Of a stretch of 64,000 nt of DNA, positions 31,155 to 40,524 are shown in pieces (the stretch's first letter is position 1; every line of letters starts with the position of its first letter). The translations under genes and the position numbers were made by a program. Under the pieces are notes generated by a model. It searched no databases. It was given only the letters and a program-made list of their open reading frames with translations, and had not been told where the DNA came from. This stretch comes from Prorocentrum cordatum (Eukaryota > Sar > Dinophyceae > Prorocentrales > Prorocentraceae), in the NCBI GenBank assembly GCA_963575745.1, contig CAUYUJ010018327.1, forward strand, positions 247,501-311,500, written 5' to 3'.

Positions 31155-31731
31155 GCCCATTGCACCGTTGAGCGAGGAATTGAAGATGGAGCGCGAGCAC
31201 CGCAACAATATCGAGCACCGCATTTGCATTCCTGAGGACGTCATCCAATCCAAACGTGGAGGAGAACATGGAATGGAAAGTGAACAATGGGATTCCGACG
31301 TCGTCAAATCAGTTGTCGTAGTTGGGGGATTCCGGGACTTGGAGGCGGACGCAGCAGAGAAGTTTATCGAGGATGTTTTCGAAGACGTCGGCGGCGCGGA
31401 GGATGTGTTCGTCGCGAATTCAGAGCCTGTCGTGGCCTTCGTGCGTTTTGAATCGGGCGCGGCGGCGATGAAGTTCTTGCGCAACCAGCGCAGGTATCAG
31501 AAGCTCACGGATGCTCACCTTTGGGCTTCAGAGAATCGGCGGCGCGTGGAGATCCTTAGTAAAAGCTTGCTATCGCATGCGAGGGCTACTAGGCGAAAAG
31601 CATCATCGTTTACCATAAGACGTTCAAATGGCACGCGCGCGTGGGTTGTAAGCTGGTGCGCCTGGCGGATGTCACGGACGATGCTTCTGCGATGTGGGTC
31701 GAGGGCGATCACGCAGCAGCAGATCTTTTGA
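31155..31731 (+). pseudogene. LINE-B ORF1, 3' half (RRM-like)
   Basis: Resumes the ORF1 interrupted at 24219, in a shifted frame: LSEELKMEREHRNN, then SVVVVGGFRDLEADAAEKFI, an alternating beta-alpha region, and VVAFVRFESGAAAMKFLRNQ. VVVGGF and VAFVRF are placed like the RNP2/RNP1 strands of an RRM, common in LINE ORF1 proteins. WASENRRRVEILSKSLLSHA follows. The frame ends at 31729-31731 and later sequence shifts frame repeatedly. Confidence 0.5.
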
Positions 31732-31865
31732 AGGGGGTTGCTGAGGTGGTCGTCGAGGAGGTGAACATGTAAGGATTATGCCAGGGTGGGCATGGCCAAA
31801 GCAGCCGAAGCCGAGACGTCGAAGACCGGCAGAAACACACGCAGGAGGAATTCATCCCAATACGA

Positions 31866-32640
31866 ATGTTGACGAACAAAGTGCAGAGCACCCGGCAGGA
31901 ACAACGTTGCATTGATTTCTTTCAGGAGCTCGGGCTCGCACAGGGCGATATCATGCATTTTTGCTCCTTTGAGACTCGGCGCAAAGATCGAAAGGAAATT
32001 ATTGCGATGCCAGCTGGGGGGCGCGCTGTATTTGAGCGGGGGCGCCATGCGCAAAGGTGTTCGCATTGGCATTTCTGCGCAATTCGGAGGGCGCATGTCA
32101 GATATTCGTTTCAGGCATGCCCTGCGCGATTCTGTTCTGTGGATTCTCGATTGGGTGGCAAGCTGTTCAGGGCCATCGCGCGCCATTTCCCGACGTCTTG
32201 GGATTGCGACGCCAACGTGCAGGTGGCGCGCAATGCGTTGTCGATGCGGACTTTGGATTGCGACGCGCGCGGCCAAATGCTTGTGATCGGGGGCGATCTC
32301 ATTGCATCTGTTGGCGCCCGAGCTGTTTTGATGACGTTGAATGCTTGGGTGTTTGGGGGGAAGGGCAACGGAGTGATCGTGGAACTTGGATGGCGCAGTT
32401 TTTCCTTGAACGCGGGCTACGCGCGCTGAGTCGGCAGGCTGCTGCAGGAGAAGAGAAGGGGTGGGCGCGCAGGCGCAGCGCGGGCGGAGCTCCAGTTCAA
32501 AACGATTTTGTTTTGGCAGGTTGCCGATTGCATTGCCGCCGAACTTGGCGCGACAATTGCTGAGGGGTTGGTTTTGACCATCGCTGCGTTCACTGCGTTG
32601 GCCATGCGAAGTTAGATCTCGAATATTCCCGCCGCAGATA
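31866..32640 (+). pseudogene. LINE-B possible endonuclease remnant
   Basis: Lies where the APE domain is expected, between ORF1 and RT. One frame reads RGQMLVIGGDLIAS, which resembles the GGDFN motif. Neighbouring words such as VRYSFQACPARF are only suggestive, and stops and frame changes are frequent. Assignment rests mainly on position. Confidence 0.25.
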
Positions 32641-32674
32641 GAATCATGCGTCGCTGAGGAGATGGAGGCCGCAT

Positions 32675-34540
32675 GTGGACGGGAACGGGGAGGCGCGTGG
32701 ATTCCGAGGCAATTTGAGAAAGTGGACTTCACGCTGGGAGGAGTTAACATCGCTCGAAGACGCAGAAGCAGCTTTGTCGAAGGCGGCAGAGAATTCTAGG
32801 CACAAAGTTGACGAGGGGGGTCGCTTCAAGCCAGTTGCATCTTCACAGACATTGCGAACTCAAAGAAGGGCCGCCGCCGCCCAGGCTGATCGCAAGCGGC
32901 TCGGCTTCGACAGCTGGCGCCTACAGAGACTAGAGGTAAGGTCGCGGAAGCCAGCCACATTGGAAGATGCTTTGAGCAATTCGAAGCATTGGCGCGGCAT
33001 CAAAGCTTTTTCATACATTTTCAAGGGGGAGAGCCGAGTGCATGTTCCCGGAGGCCTATTTACAGGGGCGCCACCTGCGCTGAAGATGCCGCGAGTTCTC
33101 GCGGAGGCGCCCTTCTTTATAAAAGAGTTGGGCTCTGCGATGGGAAGAATGAAGTCGAACCGAACGTCGGACGACATTGGTCTGGCATCAGAACTTCCGC
33201 GCTCTTCCACGGCCACTTTCAGAGCACATTTGTTAACGTTGTACAACCAAGTATTATCGGAAGGACATGTCCCGGATTGTTGGCGACGGATCTGCTTCCA
33301 GACGCTTCCAAAGGTCACAGAAGTCGCAAGCGTCTCCGACTATATGGACCCAGTGCCACCGTGCGAATGATGGACACATCATTCGCATGCGTCTTGTTGG
33401 GCCGCTTGAACAGCACTTTGGACAACCGCCAGCCTGAAGAGCAGCGCGCGTTTCGAGCCGACTACCGCATTGAGGGGCACCGCTTGACAGCACATACGTT
33501 CATTGACAAGACTCGGTCAGTGGGGATCCCCGTCTGGATTGTGAGTTTTGACTTATCGAAGGCTTTTGACCGCGCGGATTGGTTTCCCCTGTGATCTGCG
33601 CAACGCGAACGCGGTGCATCCGATCATCTTGCCTGGGTGTTACGAGCATTGCATGACAACCAAACTGGGCAGGTCAACGGGGATCGTCAGCAGAGTCAGC
33701 CTTTCGACCTATTAGCTGGAATTTGGCAGGGATGCCTTCTCTGCCCGCGCCTGTTTCGCTGTATGCTGGAATGGGCCATGGCACGGTGGCGGCAGAAGCC
33801 TGGGACTGCCTGCGCCATCTGCTGGATTTGCGTTATGCTGACGATGTAGCATTTTTTAGCGAGATTACACAGAGAGGCTGCAATATTGTTCTCGTCGCTT
33901 GTCGAGGAGTTCGCAGCCGCTGGCTTGAACTTGAATGCCGACAAGACGCTTGCGCTTACAATTGAAGCACGATCACCACAACGGCTATTGCTTCCTTCTT
34001 GTTTGGCCGTTAAGTGCGTGGCTGCCCGCGAATTATTGGCGCAGACTGTCGACGGACATGACGACCACCTTCAAGCTGCCTCCACAGCTTTCAGCGCAAA
34101 CCGGTGGACCCTGACAGATCGGCGCTTGCCTGTGGCAGCCCGTCTGAAATATTCCCGTGCAGTCGTCGCCCCGATCGCCTTATTCGCTTCTGGCCACCGC
34201 GTTATTTACGCACCCGACAGGAGGAAGCTTGACATTACTTGCCAGAAGCTTCTCATGCAGATCGCCGGACCTCCGGGCGGCGTCGTCTGGGCGAGCCCGC
34301 GGCATGAGATTTTACATGCTTGGCATGAGCGTGTATACGAAAAATATGGCATATTCAGAAATGCTGTGGTCTCATGCGTCATGCCGCCAATATTGGAGTT
34401 CCGCTGGGCATGTCGCAAATATGGGCGACATGCCCAGCGGAACTCCAGGGCGACCGGGCGACCGGGCAAATCTTGGGAATATGACGCGTAATCTGTTCGC
34501 AGTGCATCCGGGATCGGCGACTGGAGGTCGGCAGAAGATC
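32675..34540 (+). pseudogene. LINE-B reverse transcriptase (broken into several frames)
   Basis: The first frame (to 33370) carries ELGSAMGRMKSNRTSDDIGL and YNQVLSEGHVPDCWRR. The second (33364-33594) has EEQRAFRADYRIEGHRLTAH and VSFDLSKAFDRADW, the RT A-box. The third (33637-33849) has GIWQGCLLCPRLF, like the GxxQGxxxSP box. The fourth (around 33820-33860) has LDLRYADDVAFFSE, the catalytic box. From 33886 a fifth frame holds GLNLNADKTLAL and the thumb/C-terminal region. At least three frameshifts and a TGA at 33592 disrupt it. The sequence resembles RTs of the L1/jockey-like LINE group; subfamily not determined. Confidence 0.8.
34394..34447. repeat. Perfect 23-bp inverted repeat, 8-base loop
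   Basis: Left arm 34394-34416 (begins TGGAGTTCCGCTGGG) is exactly complementary to the right arm 34425-34447; the loop is AAATATGG. It lies near the 3' end of LINE-B. Such perfection in an otherwise eroded element suggests recent origin, for example by template switching. Confidence 0.9.
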
Positions 34541-34670
34541 TGTGTGACTTCGTGAGCGTTTAGCTGTTGTCCCCAGGCCTGGCTGTGCTAAAATTTGTTT
34601 GTTTCCGGTTCTCCGCCTGCGCCCTCAGCGGCCGCCCTGCGCGGGCATGCGAGCCTGACCTGACCTGCTC
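34541..34670 (+). other. LINE-B 3' region
   Basis: Non-coding tail between the last RT-frame stop and the right duplication. Ends with CCTGACCTGACCTG (34654-34667) in place of a poly(A); some LINEs terminate in short tandem repeats. Confidence 0.4.
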
Positions 34671-34681
34671 TGTTATTTGCG
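34671..34681 (+). repeat. Right target-site duplication of LINE-B
   Basis: TGTTATTTGCG as at 23642-23652. Repeat R resumes immediately after it (TTTGGGCCAGGCTTCTTAGC, opposite TTTGGGAGCCGGCCTTCTGG in copy 1). Confidence 0.75.
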
Positions 34682-37600
34682 GGATATCTTTGGGCCAGGC
34701 TTCTTAGCAGCGGACCACGCGTAGCAGCGGACCGCGCGTCTCAAGAGGACCACCATGTAGGACCTGGGCCCGACTGTGATCCCACTCCCGGAGGATGCCG
34801 AGGCCGCGCACATCGAAGTCGACCGCCAACTGCCAGTGCTGGAGGGGCCGGCACCCTAGCCCCAGCGGTGGCATCGCTGGCGCGAGAGGGCTGTCTTGGC
34901 CCCGACGACGCGGGTCACGTCACCAAGTCGAAAAGCCCAAAGGTCGAAAGGTTCGGAACCCACGTCCAGTCCCAGAGCCTCGAGGCCATCGCGCAGAGCA
35001 GGGGGGCCCATCATCGTGTCCAGGCTGAAGTAGCCGGGCAGGCAGGTCGCCGCGCTCGCGAAGCTCGGGGCGGCCGCAGGCTTGAGGGCAAGCCCTTGGG
35101 CAGCGCCGACAATCCAGAGGTGTCCGCCGCGCCCGCTGCAGGCGGCTGCAGGCTGGAAGAAGGTGCCCGGCGCCATCAACTCGTCAGAAGTCCCCCAGTG
35201 GCCCAGGGGGAAGCCAGATCAGCTCGAGAACTGCCAGCGCGCGCGTTCGACCAGGGTGAGTCTGGGCTTCCCCGCTAACATCCTGCCGCCCCCAGGGGTA
35301 GTCGCCAAGCTGATGGCCTTTATCTTTCGCGCCCTAGCCTCCCGGTGTCGTCGCGGCCGCGCCTGCCTGATTTTGCTCAACACCGACTTGGGCGTTATGC
35401 GGTAGCGTTGCGTTTGAGGTTCCTGACAATTCAAGAGCGCCCAAATTCGCAATTGTTCTACGGCGTTGTTCGATTTGCGTTTTCTTTGTTCGGGGCAAAA
35501 CTGTCAGGCCCGTCGCTGCGGATTTGATTTTGCTTCGCGCTATGTTTTGTCAGAGGCAACGCCTCGCGGACTAGGAGTTGGGCCGCAATGAGTCCATTGT
35601 TTTTCTCTACAGAGATTGGCCTCCAGTTCGGCAGCAGCGTTCCCGAGGACCCCCCCCCCCCCAGCGTCGCGAACGACGAAGCGGAGCCCGGGGCGCGGGA
35701 GATCTTCCGATGCCGACAGGGTTTCTGGAGCTCCGAGGGCGGCCAGCCCGCGCTTGCTCTTCAGCAATCTATCACGTGCGCGCGCTGTCGCTTGCACGTT
35801 CGACGAGAGAGGATTTTCGCGGCATGAGCGACGTGGATGTGGAAGCTTTCTCGGGCAAGGCTCGGCCGGGCTCCGGAGAAACATGTCCGCCAGATGTGCG
35901 GTCGGAGATCAAAGTTTTTTCTGCGCGGCGCGGTTCCCGCGCGCGCGAGGGCTGGGGGGGCCGACTCGACTCGTCCATTTTATTGCCCGCACAGTGGAGG
36001 TAAGCATTAGCCCTCGCTACGACGCGCGGCGGGGGGGGGGTGCAAAGCGTTCGCTGACTTTCGACAAGAGCTGAGCCATCAATCTCATGTCCAACTGGCG
36101 TAGTAGTCGCAGCAACCGCGAGTAATTTTGGCCTTGGGATGGATCGCGAATCAGGCATGCCGCGTAGCTGAGCGTCGCAGCGAATGCATGACTATGGTCG
36201 CGCGCGTGATCTTGACCACCGCGCGCACTGGATGAAGTCCTGCAAAGCCAGATTCAAGATGTCAGGTGTTCTGACAAAGGTAGTTTCTGTGATGTTGGGA
36301 ATTGCCTGCTCGAGCGCGCATGCTTGTCAGGCGACGTTGAAAAAGAAAGCGTCCCCCTGCGAGTTGCGAGCGCCTGTCTTGTGATCTCAAATGTTATGTT
36401 GGGTGTGCCTTGCTGAAACGAGCATTGTCATGATGATGTTGTTGGCATGGGTCTACAGGCTGGTCTGGTGTTATTATGCTTCCAGGTTGATGACCTTCGA
36501 TCGGTTGTTCCTGGAACACAACACATCTGCAACGCACCGAGCCTTGCGCGGATCTTGTTGCACACTGGCTCGGCGCCAGTGAGTCGGGCGTTTTCCTGCG
36601 CAGCCTGCCCGAGCCCAGTTGCATTTTCTTTCGGAGACGGCCATGTCGCGCGGCATCTCGCGCGCGAGTGAGGGTGATGGGGGGTGCTCGGGTTGGGGCT
36701 TTACGTGGCCTCGCCAGCCTCGTTTTTATTTCTGGGCCACTGCGGGACCACCATCCTGGACCCCCATACACCTGGTTATATTGATGTCGGACGCCGTTCC
36801 TACATTGCTGGCGAGCGGTCGGCTTCATAGTTCGCTGCGTCCTCGGTGAAATCCGATGTAGTTTCACACTTCTTTTACATCTACGATCGTCGAACATGAT
36901 TCGGGGCGCGCGGCTCGCGTCGCCTGGCGACGCAGTCGATGGGGGGGGCGAACATTCGACTTTTTCTACGGCGTCGCCACATTGTGGATCAGGTTGCTGG
37001 TCATGCTGTCCTTTCTTCTGAAGGTGGGGAACCATAGCGGGGAATTTCTGAGCGCAGGTGCTCATATTCTGGCAAATTGCGGTGCCGACGGGGTCGCGCG
37101 CGGCTTAGCTAAATCGCAGCGCTGGGCGTGCTCTTCGAGCGATTTTTTCTTCTGGGCGACAGGCAGCTTTCGCTCACATTCACATGGCAACGATTTTTGG
37201 GTGGATTGGGCGCGGGCACGCGTAATGATGTTCATGCTTCTTGCGCGATGTACGGAGCGACCGCGACGTCGCCGTCGCCGTGCGACGCGTCTAATTGGGA
37301 GCTCGCCTGGCAGCCTGAGGGCTCGGGGGGTCGCCCGCTGCGCTAGCCGCCGCCGTTGGGCGGCCCCGGGCGGCGCCCGCCCGCCGCCGCTCCGACTGCT
37401 CAAAACGCGGCCGCCCGCGCGGGCAGTCGACCGAATTAGCCGAGGGGGCCGGAATGCGGATGGCACGGGGCGCGCGCCGAATCTTCGGGGCGGAAGGCCC
37501 AGGACCCAGCGGCAATGCGCGACGCGAGCTCCTTGCGGAGCAAGACGTCGGCATTCGCCGGGGGGCGGGGGGGGGAAACGCAGCATGCGACGTCTTCTGA

Positions 37601-37761
37601 ACGGTGCCCCCGAAAACGCGCCCTGGCCAATGACGAAGCACGCCAGACAACCGAGCGCCCCCCAAAAAGATCCCAGCGAACGCGGCGCCCAACAACAATC
37701 GCGTCCTATGCCACAAGGCGCTCGGGTTTTGGTCATTTTCCCCGCTCTTGAAAAGGTAGTC
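34682..37761 (+). repeat. Repeat R, copy 2, middle part
   Basis: 34684-35095 pairs with 15857-16270, 35098-35440 with 17452-17770, and 36860-37745 with 17850-18780 (for example CGCGATGTACGGAGCGACCG with CGCGATGCGCGGAGCGACCG). An extra ~1.35 kb at 35500-36840 is absent from copy 1, and copy 1's 16270-17452 is absent here. No coding potential; stops in all frames. Confidence 0.7.
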
Positions 37762-38336
37762 TACAGTGACGCATCTATTAAATAGCCAGCTTTGCACTGA
37801 AAGCTCGGGGGGGGACCTAAAAGGGGGCGGGCGGAGCTGGAGCGACAACCAAGACGCGAGGCCGCACCACCACGGCGCCTGAATATCCGACGCAGCAGCG
37901 GGAGCGACCGGGAGATTGCCGCAAGCCGAGCTAGCGGGGGCAGTCTCCCCCCCGAGGTGTTCAAAGGCGGGACCGAGCCACTGTGGGCCCACGGCCTCGA
38001 GCGGCACCTGACCCGGCCACAACGCCCCACCAGGGCTGGCGAGAATCTCGGAAACGCAAAGTCCCAGCCCCAAATTGTGGAGACTGGCACACATGCCTAA
38101 GCACCAGCCTTGCACACATAGGGTGGGAGGGTTTGGGATATTCATTTACGTTGTGCTCCAACCCTCCTGTTTTATGTAAAACCCCCGGTCAAAATATTTC
38201 TCTGTTCTCAATCCTGAGGAAGACGAGAGAGGACAGGGGGACACATCAACACGCCGCCAGCACGCTCCGGCTATATCAACAGATAGGGCCCTACGGCCAA
38301 ACAAAAGCGAAAGCTGAGCACACGAGAGAAAGGCCA
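37762..38336 (-). other. 3' terminal region of the DIRS-like element
   Basis: Non-coding stretch downstream of the recombinase ORF. It would contain the inverted terminal repeat and any internal complementary region of a DIRS element. Composition changes from GC-rich (37800-38010) to AT-richer (38120-38300). No ORF. Confidence 0.4.
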
Positions 38337-39476
38337 TCACGGCTCAAGCGAGGCGCCTTTCTTGCGCCTGTGACGGGCACGGGCTGCGGTGCTGGGGCGG
38401 CCCGTCGTCAACGCCCGCCCGCCGTCGAAGCTCGGGAGTTTGACCTCCTGGCCACGCGCCCGCTCCAGCCCCTCCAGCAGGTGCCTCGCCAGAGGGGTCT
38501 GAGCTGCGGGCGACTCCTCGATGAACGACATCAGCGCCTCGGCCGGCGCCGCCCAGAAGCGGGCGCCTGCCCGCGCCTGCTCGTCTGTCATCCTGCTCAA
38601 CTGATTGATCAGCATGTGAGTCTTGGTGTAGCGTGCCAGCGCCGTTGTCGATTGCCACCTGCCCTTGCGCCGCGCGGCCTCCAGGCAGCCGCCTCCCACC
38701 ACGAAGCTTGCCGCCCCCGAATGCCGAATGGCGCGTGGGGGGCCCATGCCGGCCAGCCCCACCGCGCCCAGCGCCTTGTGCCACTCGCGCCTGAACTTGT
38801 CCTGCGAGATGGGGAAGACGAGGCCCCTGCGGGCACAGCCCCGCAGCAGGGCCCGCACCACGGCCGCCGTCACCGGCCACGAGATCACGACGCCCTGGTT
38901 CGCGCCCGTCTTGACCTTCTCCCTTCTCTCGCGCCTGCCGAGGGTGAAGGCCAGCTGGCCGCCAGGCCCCTCGGACACGTCCTCGGCCCTGAGCTGGCCC
39001 CAGTCCTGCTCCCTGAGCCATCCGTCCAGCTGCGCGAGCACCGCCGAGCCCTCGATCAAGCGGCCCGTGCGGAACATTCTGCCGATCGCTAGGCCGACCG
39101 CCTCCATGGGAACAGGAGCGCCTTCGCCCAGCTGCCCAATGCGCTGCCACGACTTCAGGGCCCTCGCCGATGTCGGCAGCCGGTCACGGTGGCCCTGGAA
39201 GACATGCATGAAGCCATTGAACAGCATGTTGGCGCGCCCGAAGCCCAGTTGCCGCACGTAACACATGTCCGAGATGTAGTCCGCCAGCGCCTGGTCCCTC
39301 GCCTCAAATGTGGTGAAGTCGAGCTGGTTCCTCTTGACGTCCACCAGGAACTCGCGGACCGCCTTCTGGTAGGCCAGGTTGGTCGCGTCGTCCACTGCGT
39401 GGATGACCAGGCGATTCATGTAGAGCAGCTTGTCTCGCTGCGCCTCGTCCCAGGCCCGCGCCCCCTTTTTGGCCAA
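38337..39476 (-). CDS. Tyrosine recombinase of the DIRS-like element
   Basis: 379 codons. The N-terminal core-binding-like region has YISDMCYVRQLGFGRANM. The catalytic part has MFRTGRLIEG (candidate first Arg) and GPPRAIRHSGAASF (~244-256, matching the HxxR box with Arg in the first position). GRWQSTTALARYTKTH (~271-286) then matches the late H/W box followed by the nucleophilic Tyr of RYTKTH. The basic C-terminal tail (ARARHRRKKG) suits DNA binding. This enzyme would integrate the circular DNA copy. It is the only ORF of the element that looks intact. Its start at 39476 is 100 bp after the RNase H frame ends, so it may be a separate ORF or fused after frameshift. Confidence 0.75.
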   Translation of the reverse strand: MAKKGARAWDEAQRDKLLYMNRLVIHAVDDATNLAYQKAVREFLVDVKRNQLDFTTFEARDQALADYISDMCYVRQLGFGRANMLFNGFMHVFQGHRDRLPTSARALKSWQRIGQLGEGAPVPMEAVGLAIGRMFRTGRLIEGSAVLAQLDGWLREQDWGQLRAEDVSEGPGGQLAFTLGRRERREKVKTGANQGVVISWPVTAAVVRALLRGCARRGLVFPISQDKFRREWHKALGAVGLAGMGPPRAIRHSGAASFVVGGGCLEAARRKGRWQSTTALARYTKTHMLINQLSRMTDEQARAGARFWAAPAEALMSFIEESPAAQTPLARHLLEGLERARGQEVKLPSFDGGRALTTGRPSTAARARHRRKKGASLEP

Positions 39477-39576
39477 GGGAGGCGGCGCGATCGCCCCCTT
39501 TGATCGGGATGCGCGCGGGCTCTGTGGCCGCCTTGGTCACCGACGGCCCCTCCGCGCGCCACCAGCATCCCGAATG

Positions 39577-40500
39577 CTACAAATGTGCCGACCCAGCGAG
39601 TGCACCCTGACGATCTTGACGATGATGTAAGAGCCCCTGGAGTCGTTGTGGGACGCCTCGGGCCACATGGAGCTTGACCGTTTCCTCCGCCGCGCCGATG
39701 GGTGGCCCCCTCGAAGGCCCGTCCGCCAGGTTGAGCTCCGACGGCACCCAGCGGTAGTAGCCCCTGATCTTGCAGACCATCTGGATGATGCCCGCGATGC
39801 GGCACAGGTGCAGGACGTCCTTGGCCAAGGACCGGCCCTTCTGCAGCGCGCACAGCGACGCCGTCGAATCCGTGAAAATCAGGATCCTGTGGCCCCAGGC
39901 TTGCGATGTCCTGCTCAGGTGCCTCAGGGTGGCCACCACCGTCCGCAGCTCCAGGATGTTGTTGTGCTCCTGGTGCCCCCACTTCCCGCAGAACAGGATG
40001 TGCCAGTGGTGCTTCAACCAGTCGCCCTTCAGCGGGATGGTGGTACCCGTCGCCTTGGCAATCTGTGGCCGACCTCCTCTCAGCCTCAGTCTCGCTCCTG
40101 CTGGCATCGTCCCCCAGGAAGACTCGAACTGCTTCGCGATCTCCGCGTAGCACCTGCACAACTCGAGCGGGTACGCACATGCCAGCTGTGTCCATCTGAG
40201 CCCGCATGGCGACTTGCCCCTCAGCTCCTGGCGTGGCTTTTGGGTGCGGCCGCAGCACCGAAAAGACCCCGCGCACCTCCTCGCCAAGCTGGTCACCTCC
40301 TTCACGCTCGTGACGAATGCGGTGGGCTTCTTCCAGATCTTCCCAAACATGCAATAGTCCAGCTCCACCCTCCAGACGTCTATCTTCCCCAAGACCTCCA
40401 CGAGGGGCGGAAAGGCCCAGATATAGCTGCCAGCCGGGCTCTCCAGTGTGAAAGGTATCGCCATTGTCACACAGATCTTCAGCACCTCCACCGCCACCAA
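39577..40500 (-). pseudogene. Methyltransferase C-part and RNase H of the DIRS-like element
   Basis: Continues, after an in-frame TAG at 40525-40527, the methyltransferase-like domain. FTLESPAGSYIW and VELDYCMFGKIWKKPT resemble the ENPxxSxLW and D-CxFG-KPT motifs of cytosine-methyltransferase-like domains. RNase H motifs follow: GHQEHNNILELRTVVATLRH (the Glu), ILIFTDSTASLCALQKGRS (an Asp) and YYRWVPSELNLADGPSR (the last Asp). The frame ends at 39577. The first RNase H Asp (MTDASESGCG) lies upstream of the methyltransferase, so that domain seems lodged inside RNase H. Confidence 0.7.
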
Positions 40501-40524
40501 GCACAGTAGGTTCCCCTCCTCGAG

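Larger units (their letters stand above)
23653..34670 (+). mobile_element. LINE-B: degenerate non-LTR retrotransposon, split by LINE-A
   Basis: Bounded by the 11-bp duplication TGTTATTTGCG. After subtracting LINE-A (24220-31140) and one 14-bp duplication, about 4.1 kb remain. In + order it holds a decayed leader-like sequence, an ORF1 (with stops), an RRM-like segment, a possible endonuclease remnant and an RT with FDLSKAFD and YADD motifs in three frames. The 3' end lacks a poly(A) but finishes in short CCTGA repeats (34652-34668). Frameshifts and stops make it inactive. It is the middle layer of a three-deep nest. Confidence 0.75.

Noticed and set aside
38331-38348. GGCCATCACGGCTCAAG similar to DinoSL
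   Set aside because: 13 of 18 matches in a 64-kb window is expected by chance, and it is not at an element end or ORF start on that strand.
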